Assembly (NCBI RefSeq): GCF_000317065.1
Contig: NC_019701.1
Coordinates: 4,493,047-4,557,046 of the forward strand
DNA length: 64,000 bases
DNA from: Pseudanabaena sp. PCC 7367
Lineage (GTDB): Bacteria; Cyanobacteriota; Cyanobacteriia; Pseudanabaenales; Pseudanabaenaceae
Direction: 5' to 3'
The notes beneath the pieces were generated by a model that was given only the letters and a program-made list of their open reading frames with translations, had not been told where the DNA came from and ran no database searches. Positions 27,501-37,303 of the stretch are shown here, one piece after another (position 1 is the first letter of the stretch; every line of letters begins with the position of its first letter). The translations under genes were made by a program, and so were the position numbers.

Positions 27501-27929
27501 ATTCTATCTAACTTTAATAGTTCCTTTGGTTATAGAGCTTTTAATTGATCTTTTGATTATGCAAATTTTAGGTTTAAGCCTTGGCACAGGTCTATTGTTG
27601 GTAACGCTCACCTAGCCTAATAGCTTCAGACTACCAGCGCTGTTACACAATTCCAACCCACGCATAAAAGATGGCGGCCAAATATTAAGTCTGGTGTACA
27701 GGATGCTCCAGACCTGAATAGACTACAGTAAATTGGTGCGGGATTTACCTCGCTACTTGTCAGCTTCTGCCAAAGGTTGAGCTAAATTCATGCTGCCCCA
27801 TTGCCAATAAACTTGGACAAAGCAAAATCTTGACCGCGCTGAATTAGCAATCAAAATCAGGCTAAATTGCCTCATAACGCAATTACTGCAATGCCAATTT
27901 TAGCGAATAAAGCGGATCATCCGATCGAA
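27501..27929. other. Intergenic upstream of ftrV
   Basis: No convincing gene in these 430 bases. It probably holds the ftrV promoter. The plus-strand frame overlapping ftrV and ending at 27615 encodes a hydrophobic string but looks like an antisense shadow. Confidence 0.4.
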
Positions 27930-28361
27930 CTAAGCACTTTTTGACAGGGCAAACCGAGGCACATGCCCCCAGAATGCCTCCAGGTCATAAAATTCCCTTT
28001 CTGTCGGTTGCATCACATGAATAATCAGATCGCCGTAGTCCTGCACAATCCAGGTTGCTTCACTTTGACCACTAGAGCGAATCGGCTGCACGCCATATTG
28101 ATCCTGTAAATCAGCCTTGATCGATTCAGCGATCGCCCTTACTTGAGCCCTGGAATAGCCAGTAATGATTAAAAAATAGCTCGCCAGCACCGAGACTTCA
28201 CCCACGGCCAGAATCAAAATATCTTCACCCTTACGATCGTCGGCGGCAGCGGCAGCGCTCAGCGCCATCCGATAGGAATCATCTTCTTGAAATGCGGTGT
28301 GATCGATATGGGGAGTAAATTTTTGAGCCAGCTCAAGGATTTTGGTTGATTCTGCTGTCAT
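27930..28361 (-). CDS. rsfS: Ribosome silencing factor
   Basis: RsfS binds ribosomal protein uL14 and blocks subunit joining under starvation. The 143-residue product has DDRKGEDILILAVGEVSVLASYFLI, then GYSRAQVRAIAESI, WIVQDYGDLIIHVM and REFYDLEAFW, the family core. The N-terminal 35 residues are a variable extension common in cyanobacterial members. It stands alone on the minus strand. Confidence 0.95.
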   Translation of the reverse strand: MTAESTKILELAQKFTPHIDHTAFQEDDSYRMALSAAAAADDRKGEDILILAVGEVSVLASYFLIITGYSRAQVRAIAESIKADLQDQYGVQPIRSSGQSEATWIVQDYGDLIIHVMQPTEREFYDLEAFWGHVPRFALSKSA

Positions 28362-28819
28362 AGGTATCTTGTTGTGATGTGGTGATTATCCTGATTTTGA
28401 TTAGGAGCCGGATTAGGGGATAGAAAATTCATGGTTCTAAATTGAATTGCTCAGATTTTGGTGAATTCAAGTTTTGATAAATAGGTTTAGACATTAATCC
28501 AGGGAGGATCACGTAGAAAAATTAGTTAGCAGGACACCAAAGAAGTTTAGTTTAACTTAGCTCAAGGTAGCGATCGATTGTTGAAACCACCCTAGCTAAT
28601 CTTATTTAGATATCAATTGTAAGCAATATGTTCTAGGCACTTAGCAATCTTTATCATTTTTGAACAGAAGATTAACAAAAGTTTAAATTGCGCTACTTTT
28701 TCCTACCCAGTGCAGCTTCAAGGGAGCTATTGGCTAGGAATGGCGATCAGTGATTGCAACCGCGTGATCGCTAGATCTAGCTTGCACAATACCTAACAAC
28801 AATACCTAACTTGAAAAAA
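28362..28819. other. Intergenic upstream of rsfS
   Basis: Contains a 13-bp period tandem repeat (caatacctaac twice, 28787-28810) and no gene I can support. Confidence 0.4.
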
Positions 28820-30184
28820 CTAGACGATCGCCTTGCGTGCCACTTGCCAAATCCAAACCCCACTAATCAAAGAAATTAAACTAAGGGAAATAATCACGGT
28901 TTCCAGGCCAAAATAGGATTCCGCCAACCCCACCAGCGCCAGTGGCAGGCTCAGGGCAATATTCACGGCATTATTTTGCAAGCCAAACACCTTGCCCCGC
29001 ATCGCCTCGGAGGTTTCTTCCTGGATCACCGTCTGCATTGGAATCACGCACATACCGGCAAATATGCCCAGACAGCCGATCATGGTCAAAGCGGGTACTA
29101 GCTGAGCCGTGAACAGAGCCAGACCAGCCAGGAACGAACCCATACCAATCGAGCCAATCAAAGCCAGCAAATGGCGCGGTGTCTTTTGGCCAAAGTTACT
29201 TACGATCGCTGCGCCGATCGCCATGCCAATGCTCGCAACCGCCAGCAAAAAGCCAAACTGATCGGATCTAATTTCTGGGATTACTTCCGCGATCCGGATC
29301 GCCAACACAGTCAACGCAGCAATAATCGAGAAACTGAATACCAGTTGCAATAAAGCCGCTTTGGCCGCATTTTTAGTATTGAGATACCGCAAACCATCTT
29401 TGATATCAGCCCACAGATGGGATTCATGGGAGGCTAGATCTTCGGCTTTTTCACCGGTTTGGAGCCAGAGCAAAATCAAGCCCGCGATCGTATAGCTGCC
29501 GCCCACTAGCACCTCCTTACCGATCGATAGGAAATTGATCTGCTGGCACAGATAATCAGCCAGGGTTAGCAACGGTTCACCCACTGCAAATCCCAAAATC
29601 AGCGCCGCCATAATCGTAGTAGCGTAAATTGAATTAGCCGCTAATAGCTTGGGCTTTTCCACCACCAGGGTGATCGAGGCTTGTTCTGCCGGGGTAAAAA
29701 ACTGAGTCAGGGTCGAGACAATAAACGTGATCACCAACAGACCCAAAAAGTCCGGCCGGGAATTTCCCACGGTTGGTAAATCACTGGTAACCCACAACAC
29801 TAATGGGATTGCAAATACCAGTGCGCCACGTAATAAATTTGAAAGCACCAGGGTTAATTTCTTCGACCAGCGATCGACATAAACCCCAGCGATCGAGCCA
29901 AATAGAATGGCAGGGATGGTAAACGCCACCATCACCGATGAACCCCAGCCGCTAATTGTTTCACCCTGTTGTTGAAATCGGCTGGAAATAATCCCAATCA
30001 CCAGAATTAAATAGATTTTGTCGGCAATTTGCGAAAAAACTTGTCCACCCCAGAGGGCTAAAAAATTAGGATTCTTGAGGACTGAACCAGTAGTTTGATC
30101 TACTAAAGACTGAGTGGAGTCGTTGTTTTGCTGATTCTGGTCATCTTTCGGGCTAGCACTGGGTGGATCAAAGAGATGGGTCAT
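28820..30184 (-). CDS. MFS transporter, probable drug/metabolite exporter
   Basis: A 454-residue major facilitator superfamily protein with about 12 hydrophobic helices. Residues 35-60 (NPNFLALWGGQVFSQIADKIYLI) match the start of the MFS_3/enterobactin-exporter-like group. GSIAGVYVDRWSKKLTLVLSNLLRG is the loop 2-3 MFS motif A (GxxxDRxxRR-like). The cytosolic N-terminal 30 residues are Asp/Gln/Ser-rich. The substrate is unknown. Its ATG overlaps the TGA of recO (ATGA at 30181-30184), so it is translationally coupled to recO. Confidence 0.88.
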   Translation of the reverse strand: MTHLFDPPSASPKDDQNQQNNDSTQSLVDQTTGSVLKNPNFLALWGGQVFSQIADKIYLILVIGIISSRFQQQGETISGWGSSVMVAFTIPAILFGSIAGVYVDRWSKKLTLVLSNLLRGALVFAIPLVLWVTSDLPTVGNSRPDFLGLLVITFIVSTLTQFFTPAEQASITLVVEKPKLLAANSIYATTIMAALILGFAVGEPLLTLADYLCQQINFLSIGKEVLVGGSYTIAGLILLWLQTGEKAEDLASHESHLWADIKDGLRYLNTKNAAKAALLQLVFSFSIIAALTVLAIRIAEVIPEIRSDQFGFLLAVASIGMAIGAAIVSNFGQKTPRHLLALIGSIGMGSFLAGLALFTAQLVPALTMIGCLGIFAGMCVIPMQTVIQEETSEAMRGKVFGLQNNAVNIALSLPLALVGLAESYFGLETVIISLSLISLISGVWIWQVARKAIV

Positions 30185-31251
30185 AGGGAATTAAAACAAC
30201 TGTCAATCAAGTCGGCTGATTGGATGGGCTTATCAAAATGATACTTGGTGTAGGCACGTAGGAGCCGTTCGATCGATAACCAAACTGAGGTATCTAAACT
30301 AGAACTTGAAGCACTTAGTTCCGCCTGGGGCAGAAGCTGGAGTGCGGTCAGCTCAGGATTAGTCAGTTGATGGCTCACTTTTTTTTGTTTATTCAGGTCG
30401 ATCGGGTTTTTAACATTCCTAATCGTATCGGTAGTATTTGAATAATTCTTGAAATCATGAACAGATGGCGATCGATTTGTGTTACTTATGTCCTGCTCAG
30501 CCCCTAAATTTGGGGAACTAAGCGATGCTAACCGATCTAAGCTAACCACGCCACCATTGGCGATACTAAAGCCAAATTTTTGCTCTAATCGTTCTAATTG
30601 CGCCGATTGATTCAATCGCCTAGATCTATATTCCCCATCAGTGGCATCAGTTTCATACCCCAGAGGAACTAAATTAGGGCGATTATTTTGATTGTTGTGA
30701 GCATTATTAATCGCAGTGGCGCGATCGTTGCTTTTACTTACATGCGGTTGCGGTTGGATCATTACCTTGCTAATACAACAGCGATATACCTGCGGTGCAA
30801 GCCCAGCTACGGCCAACAAATGATAGATGCCATGACTTAGTAACGCCATCACGGTTTGCAAATCTGGGGCAGCATTATTCAAGCGCAACAGATGCTCCAC
30901 AATCACCAAAAATAATTCTTCCTGTGGTTGGGCAGCCAGGGCTTGAATCAGGGTTAATTCAATTAAATATTGAGCAGCGGTTAACTTGGCCAGGTTTTGA
31001 CTCAGTCCCACAAACGAATGCACCGTATCGGCCTGGGTAATGCGATCGAGACTTCGCCCAGCCGCGATCGCCAGATTATTTACCACAAACAATCCCGATC
31101 GGCCAGCCAAACTAGAGCGATGTTTTCTGGCTCCTGCGGCCACTGCTCGCACCAAGCCATGTTCCCTGGTTAAAATCGTGAGTAGTTTATCGTTTTCCCC
31201 CAGCGCCATGCCCTTAAGATTAATTCCGGTCGCCTTGTAAGTTCGCCCCAT
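30181..31251 (-). CDS. recO: DNA repair protein RecO with a large low-complexity insertion
   Basis: RecO binds single-stranded DNA and, with RecR, loads RecA. The N-terminal OB fold is clear: YKATGINLKGMALGENDKLLTILTREHGLVRAVAAGARK. The helical part (QYLIELTLIQALAAQPQEELF, LSHGIYHLLAVAGLAP) is also typical. Between about residues 175 and 300 lies an Asn/Ser-rich, probably disordered stretch. The family's four-Cys zinc site is reduced to one CC pair (YRCCISK). At 356 residues it is well above the usual 240-280. The final 30 residues (SIERLLRAYTKYHFDKPIQS) recover the family C-terminus, so the gene is likely functional. It is the first gene of a two-gene operon with the MFS transporter. Confidence 0.9.
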   Translation of the reverse strand: MGRTYKATGINLKGMALGENDKLLTILTREHGLVRAVAAGARKHRSSLAGRSGLFVVNNLAIAAGRSLDRITQADTVHSFVGLSQNLAKLTAAQYLIELTLIQALAAQPQEELFLVIVEHLLRLNNAAPDLQTVMALLSHGIYHLLAVAGLAPQVYRCCISKVMIQPQPHVSKSNDRATAINNAHNNQNNRPNLVPLGYETDATDGEYRSRRLNQSAQLERLEQKFGFSIANGGVVSLDRLASLSSPNLGAEQDISNTNRSPSVHDFKNYSNTTDTIRNVKNPIDLNKQKKVSHQLTNPELTALQLLPQAELSASSSSLDTSVWLSIERLLRAYTKYHFDKPIQSADLIDSCFNSL

Positions 31252-31572
31252 GCTGGTAATGATCTATTTTCCTGTGAATTATTTGTATCTAGGCAATACG
31301 GCGAGAACTTTTCACGTTTAAGTTTCACGCTTAAGATCGATGTTGATCGAACAGGCAAGCAAATATACTTGTGTCCAAATATAGATAATTATCTTTGATA
31401 GGTTGCTGTTTGCATAAATTTTTGTGATTGTAGTCTGCTTGACACATTGGCAGTCGTAATGAGAAGCGGGTTAGATCGATGTTGTCAGTGGTGTATGCTG
31501 CAAATAGCATAGAATAGCTAAAGCAATATATTAGTTTATTAAGAAATTAGAAAATTCAGTCGAGGGGTACTC
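31252..31572. other. Divergent promoter region recO / ado
   Basis: Holds the candidate ado promoter listed separately. No gene seen. Confidence 0.5.
31482..31510 (+). promoter_or_regulatory. Candidate ado promoter with overlapping inverted repeat
   Basis: TTGTCA (31482-31487) and TAGCAT (31505-31510) are 17 bases apart. The inverted repeat atgct-gcaaat-agcat at 31495-31510 overlaps the -10 box and could be an operator. Assignment rests on pattern only. Confidence 0.45.
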
Positions 31573-32274
31573 GTGATAGGTCAACAGCTTGACATAGTTA
31601 CAGAACTTGATTATAACTCCGACACCTACCGTGATGCTTATAGCCGCATCAATGCGATCGTGATCGAAGGTGAACAGGAAGCCTATAGCAATTACCTGAG
31701 ACTTGGGGAAATGCTACCAGATCTTAAAGACGATCTGGCCAAACTGGCGAAAATGGAAATGCGCCACAAAAAAGGATTTACAGCCTGTGGCAAGAATCTG
31801 AGCGTAACGCCAGATATGCAGTTTGCCCAAGAGTTTTTTGCCCAACTGCATGGTAATTTCCAAACCGCAGCGGCTGAAGGTGATGTGGTTACCTGCTTAT
31901 TGATTCAATCGCTAATCATTGAATGCTTTGCGATCGCAGCCTACAACATTTATATTCCAGTCGCCGATGACTTTGCCCGTAAAATTACCGAGGGCGTAGT
32001 TAAGGATGAATACCTACACCTCAACTTTGGTGAAGAATGGCTCAAAGCTAATTTTGAATCTGCTAAAGCAGGTTTAGAAAAAGCCAATCGCCAGAACCTA
32101 CCGATCGTCTGGAAGATGCTTAATCGGGTCGAAAAAGATGCCAAGGTATTGGGGATGGAAAAGGAGGCTTTGGTTGAAGACTTCATGATTGCCTATGGTG
32201 AAGCTTTGGGGAATATTGGCTTCAATACCCGCGATATCATGAAAATGTCGGCAATGGGATTGCTGCCTGCCTAA
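31573..32274 (+). CDS. ado: Aldehyde deformylating oxygenase (alkane synthesis)
   Basis: ADO converts fatty aldehydes to alkanes plus formate, giving the C15-C17 hydrocarbons of cyanobacterial membranes. The 233-residue ferritin-like di-iron protein has all six metal ligands: E34, E62 and H65 (EMRHKKGF), E117 ([11 protein letters not shown]), E146 and H149 ([12 protein letters not shown]). Each is two residues later than in the S. elongatus enzyme. The start is GTG at 31573, with GAGGGG a few bases upstream; an ATG start is absent. Its partner aar lies downstream on the same strand, the usual order, but 474 bases away, so separate transcription is likely. Confidence 0.97.
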   Translation: MIGQQLDIVTELDYNSDTYRDAYSRINAIVIEGEQEAYSNYLRLGEMLPDLKDDLAKLAKMEMRHKKGFTACGKNLSVTPDMQFAQEFFAQLHGNFQTAAAEGDVVTCLLIQSLIIECFAIAAYNIYIPVADDFARKITEGVVKDEYLHLNFGEEWLKANFESAKAGLEKANRQNLPIVWKMLNRVEKDAKVLGMEKEALVEDFMIAYGEALGNIGFNTRDIMKMSAMGLLPA

Positions 32275-32748
32275 CTAAAGCTGGCTCATAGTGGCTCAAC
32301 ATCTAGGTATCTAGATATCTAGGAGGTATCTAAGCTAAATATCTATGCTCCTAAACCCTGCACCGCTCAAATAGCCAATAAAATATCCGTGAGATATTGA
32401 TAAAATAAGGAATAGGGTAAAACAAGTAAACCGATCGCAACTCGAAATGAGCTTGGCTTGGCTGGATTAGCATCCTACGCAAGTTGACTGTAGCTAGGCT
32501 TGGTTCATGGTTGCGGTGGGATTCCTTCACATATGTGTCTGCTATATCTGCATTGATTTGATTAATTTTGATGCAAATGTTGGACTAGCTGTTGATTAAG
32601 TTGATTAAAAAGTTGATTAAACTGTAGAGTACCCGATTGAGATTGAATCACAGGATAATAAACGTGTTTTGAATTATCAGCGCGTTCAACCTTCCCTGCT
32701 ATATTTTGTTGCTTAGCTTATATTCTTTTTGTTGATCTAACGTATTAG
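32275..32748. other. ado-aar spacer
   Basis: No gene. It contains repeated tatcta/ctagatatctag segments near 32309-32345, the 10-bp palindrome cacatatgtg at 32528-32537, and a triple gttgattaa at 32591-32620. The aar promoter should lie here. Confidence 0.45.
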
Positions 32749-33768
32749 ATGTTTGGACTAATAGGACACCTCACGAGCCTGGCTCATGCCCAATCGGTTG
32801 CCAGGGATCTCGGTTATGAAGAGTATGCCGACCAGGGACTAGATTTCTGGTGCATGGCTCCACCACAAATTGTGGATGACATAACCGTCAAGAGCATTAC
32901 TGGTCAGATTATTCAAGGCAAATATGTAGAGTCTTGCTTTTTGCCAGAAATGCTTTCCCCCAGCCGGATCAAGTCGGCTACTCGCAAAATCGTCAATGCA
33001 ATGGTGCATGCCCAAAAGAATGGGATTGACATCACTGCTTTGGGGGGCTTTTCGTCGATCATTTTTGAGCGTTTCAATCTCAGTAAGATTCGACAGGTAC
33101 GCAACATTGAGCTAGAGATCCGCCGCTTTACCACTGGCAATACTCATACTGCTTATATTATTTGCCGTCAGGTCGAGCAAGCTAGCCAAAAACATGGCAT
33201 CGATCTTAGTAATGCCACGGTGACGATCTGCGGTGCAACTGGGGACATTGGTAGCGCGGTGTGCCGTTGGTTAAATGTGCGTACCGATGTTAAAGATTTA
33301 ATTTTTGTGGCCAGGAACCAGGACAACCTCAAGGAGCTACAAGCTAATTTGGGGCGGGGCAAGATCTTGCCGATCGAAGAGGCGTTACCCCTCTCCGATG
33401 TGGTGGTGTGGGTGGCCAGTATGCCCAAGGGGATGCAAATTGACACGACCAGCCTTAAGCAGCCCTGCGTTTTGATCGATGGCGGCTACCCCAAGAATAT
33501 GTCTACCCTGGTGCAAGAACCAGATGTGCATGTGATTAATGGTGGCATTGTGGAGCATTCGCTGGATATTGACTGGAAAATCATGCAGATCGTGGCGATG
33601 AGTGCTCCGGCGCGGCAATTGTTTGCCTGTTTTGCCGAATCAATGCTGCTGGAATTTGAAGGCTGGCATACTAATTTTTCCTGGGGTCGCAATCAAATCA
33701 CCGTTGAGAATATGGACAAGATTGGTGAGGTGTCAGTTAAGCATGGTTTCAAGCCGCTGATCGCTTGA
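32749..33768 (+). CDS. aar: Long-chain acyl-[acyl-carrier-protein] reductase
   Basis: AAR reduces acyl-ACP to fatty aldehyde with NADPH, supplying ADO. The 339-residue product has the usual length. It begins [20 protein letters not shown], has the NADPH motif [15 protein letters not shown] mid-protein, and the active Cys in [16 protein letters not shown] near residue 290. The presence of ado and aar together shows this strain makes alkanes rather than the alkenes of the Ols pathway. IS982 has inserted about 150 bases downstream without harming the gene. Confidence 0.97.
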   Translation: MFGLIGHLTSLAHAQSVARDLGYEEYADQGLDFWCMAPPQIVDDITVKSITGQIIQGKYVESCFLPEMLSPSRIKSATRKIVNAMVHAQKNGIDITALGGFSSIIFERFNLSKIRQVRNIELEIRRFTTGNTHTAYIICRQVEQASQKHGIDLSNATVTICGATGDIGSAVCRWLNVRTDVKDLIFVARNQDNLKELQANLGRGKILPIEEALPLSDVVVWVASMPKGMQIDTTSLKQPCVLIDGGYPKNMSTLVQEPDVHVINGGIVEHSLDIDWKIMQIVAMSAPARQLFACFAESMLLEFEGWHTNFSWGRNQITVENMDKIGEVSVKHGFKPLIA

Positions 33769-33920
33769 TCTTTAAATCATCTCGTCAACATGAATGCTAA
33801 TTGTTTAAATTACCCTGCCGATAGCTTTGAATAGCTTTAAAAGTTGTTGAGGTATCTGTGGTTGAGCCGATCGCAGGTAAACTTCTTTTGCAGGCCTATA
33901 TCCAAATAATATCTAATGAT

Positions 33921-34921
33921 ACGTCAGTTCGACGAGTTTAAAACATAGCAGGAGGTAGAGCAGGCAAGCCTTTATGCTGCAAATCTATAGAAGGCTTTTT
34001 AGGTAAATAAGTATAAGCCGTCAAGCCAGCAAAGAGATTAACCAAGAAATTCCAGACGCTGCGGTGCCTGGAATGCTCGATTTGAGAAATATTTTTTAAC
34101 TGGTCATTGACAGTTTCAATTAAGGAGCGCTTGCGCAAGAGAATTTTGTCGATTAATTTGACCAATTTCTGTTTCATGTTTTTCTTGTAGCGAGTAATTA
34201 GTTGCAGACCTTGCTCAAAGAGCTTTTCAAACAAGGGTTGAGAGATATAGCCTCGGTCACCAAATAACTTGCCAATTAGGTCTTTGGCCAAGTCTGGCAC
34301 TGGTTTACGGTCATCAACATTACCCGCAGTAAGCTTAAAGGCAAGTAGTTCACCTCTCTCGTTGATAATTAAATGCAATTTAAAGCCATAGTGCCAACTC
34401 ATAGAATTCTTGCCCCAGCCCACTAATCCCTCAAACACACGATGGCTCTTGGAACGGCAGGGATGACATACCTCAATAGGTGTTGAATCAATGAAGCTAA
34501 TCCCGGTTATTTCACCTTGGCGAGTGTGTAAAAAACAGCACAGCAACATCAATGTCCAGGGCATCAATTCAACGAAACGGTTATAGCTAACTAAGTTGGG
34601 AAACGCTTTGTGCCAGTGAGGGACAACACACAGTGTGTAGAAATCCTTAAAGGTACGAAATCCTGAACCGTGGAAGGCAATAACTATGGTCATTACTTCA
34701 CTCAAACTCATACGTGAGCGACTGCGTTTCTCGCGTAGGATTGACGGTAGTTGAGGATATTGCTGACAATGACGTTCAAATTGCTGGCAAAAGTCGTCTA
34801 CATCACAAAAAATCTGCGTTACATCTAGGTGAGATACAATTTTAGCCATAGCTGAGATTTGAGTTCTTCAATAACAGTCTCAGCCTTTCTTGTCTCTTTT
34901 TCTACTCCGTCGAACTCACGT
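33921..34921 (-). mobile_element. IS982-family insertion sequence, intact
   Basis: A 1001-bp element. Terminal inverted repeats acgtcagttcgacg (33921-33934) and cgtcgaactcacgt (34908-34921) match at 13 of 14 positions. Exact 7-bp target duplications taatgat flank it at 33914-33920 and 34922-34928. It contains one full transposase gene. Exact repeats indicate a fairly recent insertion. Its right end is 22 bases from a second, defective element. Confidence 0.93.
33938..34849 (-). CDS. IS982-family transposase
   Basis: A 303-residue DDE transposase. The IS982 N-terminus has FCQQFERHCQQYPQL and RSRMSLSEVMTIVIAFHGSG. The catalytic residues can be seen in SFIDSTPIEVC (first Asp), LFGDRGYIS (second Asp) and KRSLIETVNDQLKN (Glu). 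No stop or frameshift interrupts it, so it is probably active. Confidence 0.95.
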   Translation of the reverse strand: MAKIVSHLDVTQIFCDVDDFCQQFERHCQQYPQLPSILREKRSRSRMSLSEVMTIVIAFHGSGFRTFKDFYTLCVVPHWHKAFPNLVSYNRFVELMPWTLMLLCCFLHTRQGEITGISFIDSTPIEVCHPCRSKSHRVFEGLVGWGKNSMSWHYGFKLHLIINERGELLAFKLTAGNVDDRKPVPDLAKDLIGKLFGDRGYISQPLFEKLFEQGLQLITRYKKNMKQKLVKLIDKILLRKRSLIETVNDQLKNISQIEHSRHRSVWNFLVNLFAGLTAYTYLPKKPSIDLQHKGLPALPPAMF

Positions 34922-34943
34922 TAATGATATGTTGCGTTGCATA

Positions 34944-36275
34944 AAACCGACATTCCGCGGTTTAGTCAGCAAAGTAGATAATATTTCTGGCAAGGAGCAC
35001 CGAGGAAATTCAGGATTCGGGAACGCTGTTCAGTAAGATTGGCAATCTGCTTAGCACCAGCGATTTGGAGCAAATGTACTGCCTGAAAACACTGAAAAAC
35101 CCAGCGTAAGGTAGGGCAGTCAGTAGGTTTTCCCCTTTGGTCAGCAATCGTGTCGCCAGCACGCGCCAAAGCTTGCCGTAACTTGCGCTGTCCGAGTGAA
35201 TAGACTAACAAGCATAAGCCCATCACCATTGCCATCGCTGCTACTCGGTGATGAGATTTGATAAAGACCCTGGAGGTGAAAAATAGCGGGTCTTTGAGGA
35301 AGCGAAACCCACGCTCCACCGATTGCTGTGCCTTGTATTGATTGAGACATGCCTGGGGGCTAAGTTGGCTTTCAGCGATGACATTGGTGGCGAGAATGAA
35401 ACGCCCTGCCCGATGTTGCCCAGCCTCAATCGCAGCCTGGTTTGGCACAATTTGGGCTTGCAAAAAATAGCTCAACTGTTTGGGTTTTGCCTGCTTGCGC
35501 GGTCTGCCCGAGCCAGCATATTGAGCTTTCTCAACTACCTTGATTTGTGCAAGCGAACAGAGTTTGAGGGTGCTAGCAAATCGCTCTGCTGCTGCTATGG
35601 CATCAGGTTCACAAGCAAATGATTGCTTAGATAGCTTTTGCCAACTAGCCTGGGCTTCTTTTTGCTGCTTGAGCAATTGCTGTTGCAATTTATCCAGGTC
35701 AGATGACCGGCGTGCCTCACTTTCAACCAGCAACCAGCGTTGAGGCACTTGTGCATATTCACTACTGAAAACGGCGATCCGATAACCTGGCACAGATTCA
35801 TCTGGCTTTAACCAATTTGCCTGGTCAGTCGATAGCAATTGTTTGGCTTCACTCAGACTAGCGGGTACTCTCGACAACCAGGGTGAATCGCCCAGCAGCT
35901 CTAGATTCTGTTGCGAGTAAAGGGCACTATCACACACAAATAACTCTACCTGCTCAAAATTCCAGCTTGACCTGAATGACCTGAGCGTACTGGCAAATGT
36001 GGCTTTGCCTACAAAAAATTGCTCAAACAAATACAACGGCGCACTCACAAATCCCAGACCATTCAGAATCATTGCTTTGACTACCTGACCTGGGCTTACG
36101 ATCTCCTTTGGATGCCTGCCTACACTGTTGTTAATACAATCGACCAAACCCATCTCATCGATGAGTCCGGCCACAATGCCCAGATGGTCTAGGTTTTCTA
36201 CTGCAATTTCCACTGGCTCGATTCGGCTTTTTCAAAATTACCTTATTTTATTTCTTAACCGCGGAATGTGGGTTT
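34944..36275 (-). mobile_element. IS1634-type element with internal deletion
   Basis: Inverted ends share aaacc-n-acattccgcggtt: left starts at 34944, right ends at 36275, matching apart from one base. No target duplication is visible. The only gene inside is a shortened transposase lacking its first catalytic region, so the copy cannot move on its own but keeps both ends and might be mobilised in trans. Confidence 0.8.
34966..36213 (-). pseudogene. IS1634-type transposase, internally deleted in frame
   Basis: An open frame of 415 residues, about 120-130 shorter than usual for cyanobacterial members. The N-terminus (VENLDHLGIVAGLIDEMGLV ... VVKAMILNGLGFVSAPLYLF) runs to FFVGKAT, where family proteins continue with the segment holding the first Asp. 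Here it jumps straight to FASTLRSFRSSW and VCDSALYS, which holds the second Asp. The Glu in SVERGFRFLKDPLF is kept. The fusion at KAT (near 36000) looks like deletion between two short similar sequences. Loss of one catalytic Asp means the protein cannot be an active transposase. Confidence 0.85.
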
Positions 36276-36366
36276 GATCTCCTAATCTTTAATTGCTGGC
36301 GTTAGACTGGATTTGTTAGCGATCGCTTTCTAAGCCATTGAAATCACGTTTAAACAATAGCTCAGC

Positions 36367-37230
36367 ATGAAATTATTATTATCCAAGGCCAAAAATACCG
36401 TCAGGAATAAGCTCTATGATGGAGTAGGTACACTCGTCAATTTATTTGATCAAGACAATGTAAAAAAAGTTGTTTGGGTTGTTTCTTATCCACGCTCTGG
36501 TAATACATGGCTTCGAGAGATAATCGCAAGACTGAATGGATATGAAGGCCGAAAAGTAATTCCTGGTGCGCATTTCGATCGCGATAGGGTTTTTGACTTG
36601 GCGAATGATTTCTATTACAATGGTGAAAAAGTTATTCTAGTCAAAACTCATACGCTCGATTTCCCGAAGTATTTATTTTCCCCTACTAGGGCATTAAGGA
36701 TTCAAAATCATGGATTTATCTATATCTACCGCCACCCATTAGATGTGCTTATTTCCTCGCTTAACTTTTTATACTCACAGAAAATGAGCGAGTTCTTTTT
36801 TAACGGGGACTTAAAATCAGTTGATGAGCTTAAGCAAACTGGAGAAATTGACGCATATATTGATCATTACATTAACAAATTTGCAATTGGCAATAATGCC
36901 TTTACGAAGATGTGCGGTGGTTCTTGGTTAGATCACATCAATGCCTGGTTAAAGCGGTACCAGCAGGCAGATCAATATCAATCATTAATCATTAAATATG
37001 AAGATATACATCATCAACCTTTATCTACACTCGACCCATTAGCCGACTTATTTGGTAAAGATAGTGCGAGTTTGCGTAATGCTATAGATCTAGCCTCTAC
37101 GAATACAAAGATTGATCAGCGTTTCTTCTGGAAACAAAAGGTTGGTAACTATAGGCAATACCTCAGCGAAAAACATATGCGAGAATTTAATTTCAAGTAT
37201 CGGAAAACACTCAGTAAGTTGGGATACTGA
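36367..37230 (+). CDS. Sulfotransferase domain protein
   Basis: A 287-residue PAPS-dependent sulfotransferase. The 5'-phosphosulphate loop is SYPRSGNTWLRE at residues 40-51, and the 3'-phosphate motif is YIYRHPLDVLISSLNFL near 118-134. KYEDIHHQPLSTL and the C-terminal VGNYRQYLSEKHMREF also fit the family. The acceptor is unknown; its position at the head of a glycan cluster suggests a sulphated polysaccharide or lipid. The gene is AT-richer than its neighbours and starts 92 bases beyond an IS end, which may point to acquisition by transfer. Confidence 0.9.
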   Translation: MKLLLSKAKNTVRNKLYDGVGTLVNLFDQDNVKKVVWVVSYPRSGNTWLREIIARLNGYEGRKVIPGAHFDRDRVFDLANDFYYNGEKVILVKTHTLDFPKYLFSPTRALRIQNHGFIYIYRHPLDVLISSLNFLYSQKMSEFFFNGDLKSVDELKQTGEIDAYIDHYINKFAIGNNAFTKMCGGSWLDHINAWLKRYQQADQYQSLIIKYEDIHHQPLSTLDPLADLFGKDSASLRNAIDLASTNTKIDQRFFWKQKVGNYRQYLSEKHMREFNFKYRKTLSKLGY

Positions 37231-37303
37231 GCAGTAGTATCTGTCTAACAATTTTTTAGTACCCTATTTGGATTTTGCCTAAGATACGATCGCCAGCTTA
37301 ATT

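Noticed and set aside
27352..27615. Hydrophobic plus-strand frame opposite ftrV
   Set aside because: Mostly antisense to ftrV; the hydrophobic stretch comes from AT-rich DNA, with no ribosome site.
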